Assembly: GCA_020721485.1 (NCBI GenBank)
Contig: DYMR01000064.1
Location: 3,371-9,973 of the forward strand
Origin: Halothiobacillus neapolitanus
Lineage (GTDB): Bacteria; Pseudomonadota; Gammaproteobacteria; Halothiobacillales; Halothiobacillaceae
Reading direction: 5' to 3'
DNA: 6,603 nt
How positions within the stretch are numbered: the first letter of the stretch is position 1; each line of letters starts with the position of its first letter. Below are positions 4,070 through 6,603 of this stretch, piece after piece. The notes under the pieces are model-generated. The model saw only the letters and a program-made list of their open reading frames with translations, was not told the DNA's origin and did no database searches. The position numbers and the translations under genes are program-made.

Positions 4070-5971
4070 ATGGTGACGATGGATCCGCGTGCGGAAGCAG
4101 AACAGGCGCATCAGGCCGTGCAGGCATTGCTGCGGGCGACCGAGGACATGGCGTTGCAGCATGCGGCGCGGCTGACGGCGGTGCATCCGTCGTTCGAGCG
4201 CAGCGCGCGGAATTTTTTGCATTATTTGGCGGTGCGGCAAACCGATATTCGCCCATTGCAGCGTGTGTTGGCTGGGTTTGGCCTGTCCTCGTTCGGGCTG
4301 TTTGAATCGCATGTGCAATCCGCGCTGACGGTGGTTGCGCAACGGTTGACCGAACTGTGCGACATGGCGCACGCAACAGATGATTCACCGAGCGCTTGCG
4401 CTGAATCAGTGGTGGATTTTCAGGCCGGATTCGGCTTGCTCCAAGAACATACCCGCGATTTGCTGGGCGAGATTACCGGTCGGCGCGAGGTACACATCAT
4501 GGTGACACTGCCCGGTGAAGCGGTGTCTGATCCGCAGTTGGTGCCATCGTTGATCGAGGCCGGCATGGAGGTGGCGCGCATTAATTGTGCGCATGACGAC
4601 CCGACGGTGTGGCGCGCCTTGGTGCAGCAGGTGCGCGATGCCGCCTTGGCGCAAGGGCGATCCTGCCGCGTGCAGATTGACCTCGCGGGGCCAAAATCCC
4701 GCACCGGCGCCATCGGTGCCGAGGGGCGATTGCTGAAGCTGCGTCCGCGACGGGATTTTATCGGCAAGGTGGTGGTGCCGGCGCAACTGTGGATCACGCC
4801 GAAAGCCCGCCCCATGCCCGCCCCGATGCCCGGCATTCCCAGTTTGCACTATGAGCCGGATCGCCATCCGGTTGCGCTGGAGCGGTTGAACCCCACGAAC
4901 CGCGTTCACCTCACCGATGCGCGGGGCCGCACGCTGGCCGCCGCTATTGATTCGGTGACGGCGCAAGGCGTGTTGTTGTCCATGCCGCATTCGGCTTATT
5001 TGGCTGAAGGCACGGTGATTCGTTTTGATCGTCAACCCAAGTTTGATGGCCTCCTGCTGGGCGCGCCGGAAATTGCCGAAGACATTCGCCTGAAAGCGGG
5101 CGATTTGCTGCGGTTGACCAAGGCAGATTGGCCTGGGCATGCGGCGGTGCATGATGAAGAAGGCCGGCTGATCGAATCGGCGCAACTGCATTGCACACTG
5201 GCGGCCGCGTTTGATGATGCCTTGCCTGACCAATCGGTGTGGTTGGATGATGGGCGCATCGGCGGATTGATTTTGAGTAATGACGGCGAGGTGATGACCG
5301 TCAGCATCACCCACGCAGCGCCGGAAGGCAGCCGGATCAAGGCGGAAAAGGGCATCAACTTTCCCGATACGCAATTTCACACCCCGGCGCTAACCGAAAA
5401 GGATCAGGCGGATTTAGCCCTGATGGCGCCGTGGGTAGACATTGTGGCCGTCTCATTTGTGCGCAGTGCGGCGGATGTTGCCGAGGCGCAGCAGGCACTG
5501 CGCCGGTGCCATCAACCGGATTTGGGTTTGGTACTCAAAATTGAGAACCGGCAAGCCTTTGCGGATTTACCCTCGATCTTGCTGCAAGGCATGCACAGCG
5601 CGCGTTTGGGTGTGATGATCGCGCGCGGCGATTTGGCGGTGGAAGTGGGTTTCGAACGGCTTTCCGAGGTGCAAGAAGAAATTCTGTGGCTCTGTGAAGC
5701 CGCGCATGTGCCGGTGATTTGGGCCACCCAAATTCTGGAAAGCATGGCCAAAAGCGGCTTGCCCACCCGGCCGGAAGTGACCGATGCGGCCATGAGCATC
5801 CGCGCCGAATGCGCCATGCTCAATAAAGGCGAACATATTATTTCGGCGCTATGGTTTTTGAACGCGGTGCTCAGCCGGATGGAAGGGCATTACAGCAAGC
5901 GCATGGCCATGCGGCGGGCGCTGAGCATTGCATCGAACATTCCTATTTTGGGGGCGGATACAGCGCGGTAA
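4070..5971 (+). CDS. Non-canonical pyruvate kinase homologue with N-terminal extension
   Basis: A 633-residue protein containing a pyruvate kinase barrel, the enzyme that makes pyruvate and ATP from phosphoenolpyruvate and ADP. The barrel starts near 140: VTLPGE (145-150), EAGMEVARINCAH (163-175, equivalent to ARLNFSH), and QIDLAGPKSRTG (202-213, equivalent to LLDTKGPEIRTG). It resumes with KGINFPD (427-433), VSFVRSAADV (461-470), LKIENR (489-494, catalytic K490 and metal ligand E492), IARGDLAVE (517-525, metal ligand D521), WATQILES (551-558, T553) and PTRPEVTD (565-572). Key catalytic residues R170, N172, D204, K490, E492, D521 and T553 are kept. Deviations: S to A at 174, T to L at 205, E to K at 209, and the usual AVMLSGETA reads CAMLNKGEH (581-589). 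About 137 mostly helical residues precede the barrel, the B-domain region is roughly doubled (216-425), and the C-terminal allosteric domain is absent. Active kinase is plausible but unproven; a divergent regulatory or altered-substrate role is the alternative. It diverges from yidB and its end overlaps yggU. Confidence 0.85.
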   Translation: MVTMDPRAEAEQAHQAVQALLRATEDMALQHAARLTAVHPSFERSARNFLHYLAVRQTDIRPLQRVLAGFGLSSFGLFESHVQSALTVVAQRLTELCDMAHATDDSPSACAESVVDFQAGFGLLQEHTRDLLGEITGRREVHIMVTLPGEAVSDPQLVPSLIEAGMEVARINCAHDDPTVWRALVQQVRDAALAQGRSCRVQIDLAGPKSRTGAIGAEGRLLKLRPRRDFIGKVVVPAQLWITPKARPMPAPMPGIPSLHYEPDRHPVALERLNPTNRVHLTDARGRTLAAAIDSVTAQGVLLSMPHSAYLAEGTVIRFDRQPKFDGLLLGAPEIAEDIRLKAGDLLRLTKADWPGHAAVHDEEGRLIESAQLHCTLAAAFDDALPDQSVWLDDGRIGGLILSNDGEVMTVSITHAAPEGSRIKAEKGINFPDTQFHTPALTEKDQADLALMAPWVDIVAVSFVRSAADVAEAQQALRRCHQPDLGLVLKIENRQAFADLPSILLQGMHSARLGVMIARGDLAVEVGFERLSEVQEEILWLCEAAHVPVIWATQILESMAKSGLPTRPEVTDAAMSIRAECAMLNKGEHIISALWFLNAVLSRMEGHYSKRMAMRRALSIASNIPILGADTAR

Positions 5972-6248
5972 TTCGCTCAGGGGTTTTGGCCGATTGCACC
6001 ACAAACTCCTTATCGCGCGATTTTTCACCCCGGCGCAAGGCAACGGCCGATTTGGCGACACCGCAAGTTTCGGCAATAAACGCTGCCGCGTCGCGATTGG
6101 CCTTCCCCTCGACCGGCGGGCTGGTCAAATACAGCTTGATTCGATCGCCCAAGCACTCGCCCCAGGCGTTTTTGCTGGCGCGGGGCTGGACTTTGACTCG
6201 AATGATGAGCTGGTCGGCTACTTCGGAATAAAAACGGGATTCGCTCAT
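5943..6248 (-). CDS. yggU: YggU/DUF167 family protein
   Basis: A 101-residue protein with the full DUF167/YggU signature: IIRVKVQPRASKNAWG (15-30), KLYLTSPPVEGKAN (38-51), FIAETCGVAKSAVALRRGEKSRDKEF (57-82). Length matches the family (about 95-100 residues). The family has a known small alpha/beta fold but no agreed biochemical function. No good Shine-Dalgarno precedes the ATG at 6248; no internal methionine offers an alternative start, and the first residues fit the family's usual N-terminus. The gene converges on the pyruvate-kinase-like gene and its last 29 bases overlap that gene's 3' end, leaving no room for a separate terminator. It lies 108 bp downstream of the hsdR stop on the same strand. 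Confidence 0.92.
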   Translation of the reverse strand: MSESRFYSEVADQLIIRVKVQPRASKNAWGECLGDRIKLYLTSPPVEGKANRDAAAFIAETCGVAKSAVALRRGEKSRDKEFVVQSAKTPERITALYPPPK

Positions 6249-6277
6249 GGCGGCAGAATTGGATGAATTGGCAGGCC

Positions 6278-6296
6278 GTTGAAGAATGGCTTCAAC
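6278..6296. repeat. Hairpin in the hsdR-yggU spacer
   Basis: A perfect 7-bp inverted repeat GTTGAAG (6278-6284) and CTTCAAC (6290-6296) encloses a 5-base loop. It is not followed by a T-tract on the minus strand, so it is not a clear terminator for hsdR. An alternative 5-bp pairing GAATG (6284-6288) with CATTC (6296-6300) is mutually exclusive with it. It sits 30 bases upstream of the yggU start and may affect its mRNA leader. Confidence 0.4.
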
Positions 6297-6356
6297 ATTC
6301 TGTGACAGCGGCTGAATTTTTTAACCGGTGGTTGAAACCGTTTTTTTAACAGTCTG

Positions 6357-6603
6357 TTAGACATTGCCATGGCTTGGCATACGCCATGTCGACGACAACG
6401 CCTCGGCCTGTTGCAACACCGTTTGCACCGCCGTGTTCTGAAGGTCGGGCGGATAGCCGTACTTGCGCAGAATGCGTTTGACCAGCACCCGCATCCGTGC
6501 TCGCGCCGAATCGCGATGCGCCCAATCCACACTGACATTTTCACGCAGACTCATCAGCAATTCGTGGGCGATCAGCTTGAGCTTGTCGTCGCCCATCATC
6601 TGC
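6357..6603 (-). CDS. hsdR: Type I restriction enzyme R subunit, C-terminal end (partial)
   Basis: The last 82 codons of a gene that runs off the right edge; the frame is open to the window boundary and stops at TAA 6357-6359. The residues around [19 protein letters not shown] and the following [16 protein letters not shown] closely match the C-terminal tail of EcoEI-type HsdR proteins, the motor and endonuclease subunit of type I restriction-modification complexes. That tail is thought to help attach HsdR to the HsdM/HsdS methyltransferase core. The nuclease and helicase motifs would be upstream, outside the window, so their integrity cannot be judged. hsdM and hsdS are expected further right on the same strand. 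The methionines at the edge are internal residues, not the start. The call rests on recall of the conserved tail. Confidence 0.85.
   Translation of the reverse strand, partial: QMMGDDKLKLIAHELLMSLRENVSVDWAHRDSARARMRVLVKRILRKYGYPPDLQNTAVQTVLQQAEALSSTWRMPSHGNV

Noticed and set aside
4406..5380. 324-codon minus-strand open frame
   Set aside because: It is antisense to the pyruvate-kinase-like gene, whose catalytic motifs are clear; the His/Arg/Gln-rich product is typical of a shadow frame.
6245..6544. 99-codon minus-strand frame overlapping the hsdR tail
   Set aside because: It is out of frame with the recognisable HsdR C-terminus and its Arg/Cys-rich product looks like a shadow.
1..6603. CRISPR array, tRNA, rRNA or insertion sequence
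   Set aside because: No regularly spaced direct repeats, no tRNA-like cloverleaf and no transposase reading frame were seen on either strand.

Overview
The window looks like chromosomal DNA of a proteobacterium, most likely a gammaproteobacterium or a close relative. This rests on a YidB-type DUF937 protein, a YggU (DUF167) protein, AGGAG-type ribosome binding sites, moderately high GC, and a GC-rich REP-like repeat of a style common in this phylum. I cannot name the genus from sequence alone.

Layout. Positions 1-220 have no gene and hold a REP-like GC-rich double hairpin plus a strong hairpin/T-tract terminator that points to the right. Positions 221-3173 are a tight three-gene minus-strand operon. 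Transcribed first is a membrane-anchored sensor fused to a CheA-class histidine kinase (PilJ/NarX-like sensor, PAS-like region, HPt, CheA-like ATPase). It overlaps by 8 bp a single-domain CheY-like receiver, followed 6 bp later by a CheX-like phosphatase. A candidate sigma-54 promoter lies just upstream. Positions 3174-3540 are intergenic and contain the terminator of the next gene. Positions 3541-3879 (minus) encode a short YidB/DUF937 protein. Diverging from it, 4070-5971 (plus) encodes an unusual pyruvate-kinase-like protein with a helical N-terminal extension, an enlarged B-domain region and no C-terminal domain. Its 3' end overlaps by 29 bp the convergent yggU-family gene (5943-6248, minus). 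At the right edge, 6357-6603 (minus), is the C-terminal end of a type I restriction HsdR subunit whose body lies outside the window.

How the genes work together. The three chemosensory genes make up a self-contained phosphorelay: a receptor-kinase in one polypeptide, a receiver that probably acts by protein contact, and a dedicated CheX-type phosphatase to reset it. No cheW, separate MCP, cheR or cheB is visible. The remaining genes are not obviously related to this module or to each other. The two most notable things are the all-in-one chemosensory operon and the non-canonical pyruvate kinase homologue.
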